From: Loktanella sp. DSM 29012
GTDB lineage: Bacteria; Pseudomonadota; Alphaproteobacteria; Rhodobacterales; Rhodobacteraceae
Reading direction: 5' to 3'
Assembly (NCBI RefSeq): GCF_900110705.1
Contig: NZ_FOEJ01000001.1
Location: 255,501 to 319,500, forward strand
Length of the DNA: 64,000 nucleotides
The position numbers were made by a program, and so were the translations under genes. Below the pieces are notes generated by a model, which made no database searches, was not told where the DNA came from, and saw only the letters and a program-made list of their open reading frames with translations. Positions 63,142-64,000 of this stretch are shown piece after piece; positions within the stretch are counted from its first letter, which is position 1; each line of letters starts with the position of its first letter.

Positions 63142-64000
63142 TGCGTTGGCTGGCGCTGATCCTGCTGCTGGTGGGCAGCCCTCTGGCGGCGCAAACCCCT
63201 GCCGACGCGGCAGCACAGGCCGCCGATCGCCTGACGGCAGCACGCGCCCAGCTCGAGGCGGCGACAACCGCACGCAATCAGGTCAGTGCATTGACCGAAA
63301 CCGTGCAATCCTACGAAGATGGCCTGGTCGCCTTGCGTGATGGCCTGCGCCGTGTCGCGATCCGGGTGGATACGCTGCAAACGCAGCTGGACAGCCGCAG
63401 CGTCGAGATCAGTCGCCTGCTGGGTGTGCTCGCGTCGATCGGTGATGCGCCGGCACCGCTGCTGCTGTTGCATCCCACCGGGGCGCTGGGCACGGCACGC
63501 GCCGGCATGATGGTCGCGGACGTGACGCCAGCGTTGCAAATCCGGGTCGAGGAGCTGCGCCTGCAACTGGAGGAACTGGCGCTGTTGCAGGCCTTGCAGG
63601 AAACTGCGCTCGATACGCTGGCCAGCGGGCTGGAAGGGGCGCAGGCAGCCCGTGCCGCATTGTCAGAGGCCATATCAGACCGGACCGATTTGCCACGGCG
63701 GTTCACCGACGACCCGATTCAGACGGCCCTACTGATCGCCAGCACGGATACGCTGGACAGTTTCGCCGACGGTTTGGCGCAGACATTCGACACCGGCGAC
63801 GCGGCCCCTGTCGTGCAGCCCGACGGCAGTCTGACCCTGCCGGTGCGCGGCACGCTGCTGCGTGGGTTCAACGCGCCCGATGCAGCCGGGATCAGCCGCC
63901 CCGGTGTGATCCTGGCCGCCCGCCCCCGTGCGCTGGTCACCACACCGCTTGCTGCGACGGTGCTGTTCCGGGGGCCGCTGCTGGACTACGGCAATGTCGT
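63141..64000 (+). CDS. EnvC-like murein hydrolase activator, 5' part
   Basis: About 286 codons before the window ends. Signal peptide at about 1-18 (LALILLLVGSPLAAQ), then two coiled-coil stretches (about 20-95 and 125-175; AADRLTAARAQLEAATTA, ELRLQLEELALLQAL), then the start of an M23/LytM-like domain (PDGSLTLPVRGTLLRGFN). In gamma- and alphaproteobacteria EnvC activates amidases at the septum; LytM members lacking active-site residues are activators. Whether the zinc ligands are present cannot be seen because the domain is cut by the window end. Starts inside the gpmI stop (TGATG). Confidence 0.85.
   Translation, partial: MRWLALILLLVGSPLAAQTPADAAAQAADRLTAARAQLEAATTARNQVSALTETVQSYEDGLVALRDGLRRVAIRVDTLQTQLDSRSVEISRLLGVLASIGDAPAPLLLLHPTGALGTARAGMMVADVTPALQIRVEELRLQLEELALLQALQETALDTLASGLEGAQAARAALSEAISDRTDLPRRFTDDPIQTALLIASTDTLDSFADGLAQTFDTGDAAPVVQPDGSLTLPVRGTLLRGFNAPDAAGISRPGVILAARPRALVTTPLAATVLFRGPLLDYGNV

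Overview
The window reads as GC-rich chromosomal DNA of an alphaproteobacterium of the Rhodobacteraceae (Roseobacter group). The reasons are the RegB-SenC-RegA locus, a PAS protein of the kinase-less DivL type, HemJ in place of HemG/HemY oxidases, the hemD / Mic60-like / HemY-N cluster, the addB-addA-trxA and tsaE-amgK-murU runs, and the order mnmE-rho-hemJ-(gap)-maf-aroE-coaE-dnaQ-secB, which surrounds replication origins in alphaproteobacteria. The genus cannot be fixed from sequence alone. No rRNA operon, CRISPR array, insertion sequence or prophage was found; two tRNA genes are present (Thr-CGT, Pro-CGG).

Layout. 1-9.6 kb: mnmE start, rho and hemJ run leftward. A 398-bp AT-rich gap with DnaA-box-like sites is a candidate oriC. 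Rightward from it run maf-aroE-coaE-dnaQ with overlapping ATGA junctions, then secB and fxsA on the other strand, a Tim44-like/mltA/smr operon, and an MFS transporter. 9.6-14.5 kb: hslV and hslU, separated by an alpha/beta hydrolase, a capsule-transferase-like gene, a low-GC ankyrin gene and trxA. 14.5-26 kb: a long leftward run regB, divL-like PAS gene, tsaE, amgK, murU, addB, addA, trxA, in which most junctions overlap. A perfect TTAA-N7-TTAA CtrA-type box sits in front of the PAS gene. 26-31 kb: senC and regA (divergent from regB), GNAT, HD phosphohydrolase, GT8 glycosyltransferase, and ahcY with a strong terminator. 31-39 kb: small DUF genes, a FUSC-like membrane protein, EVE, gpsA, tsaD, then divergent hemD, the Mic60-like gene and hemY-N. 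39-48 kb: tRNA-Thr, a secreted protein, ASCH, pheS, a Hint-domain protein wedged between pheS and rplT-rpmI, pyk, an N-formylglutamate amidohydrolase, DUF1244, an unlisted 44-codon gene, tRNA-Pro and an EamA transporter. 48-54 kb: leuB, a secreted EEP-family protein, a membrane protein, leuD and leuC. 54-60.5 kb is the most accessory-looking stretch: two tandem paralogous RTX-repeat proteins with a bare N-terminal membrane segment, an MscS channel, a YadA-like trimeric autotransporter and a small secreted protein. 60.5-64 kb: rsfS-rlmH, gpmI and the start of an EnvC-like murein hydrolase activator.

Functionally the window combines replication, repair and translation housekeeping, redox control (RegBA), probable CtrA-pathway control (DivL-like), cell-wall turnover and recycling (MltA, AmgK, MurU, EnvC), heme synthesis (HemJ, HemD), leucine synthesis (LeuBCD), and a cell-surface module (RTX pair, YadA-like adhesin). 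The items most worth follow-up are the candidate origin, the CtrA box before the divL-like gene, the RTX pair with its AT-rich promoter, and the rsfS upstream ORF or frameshift.
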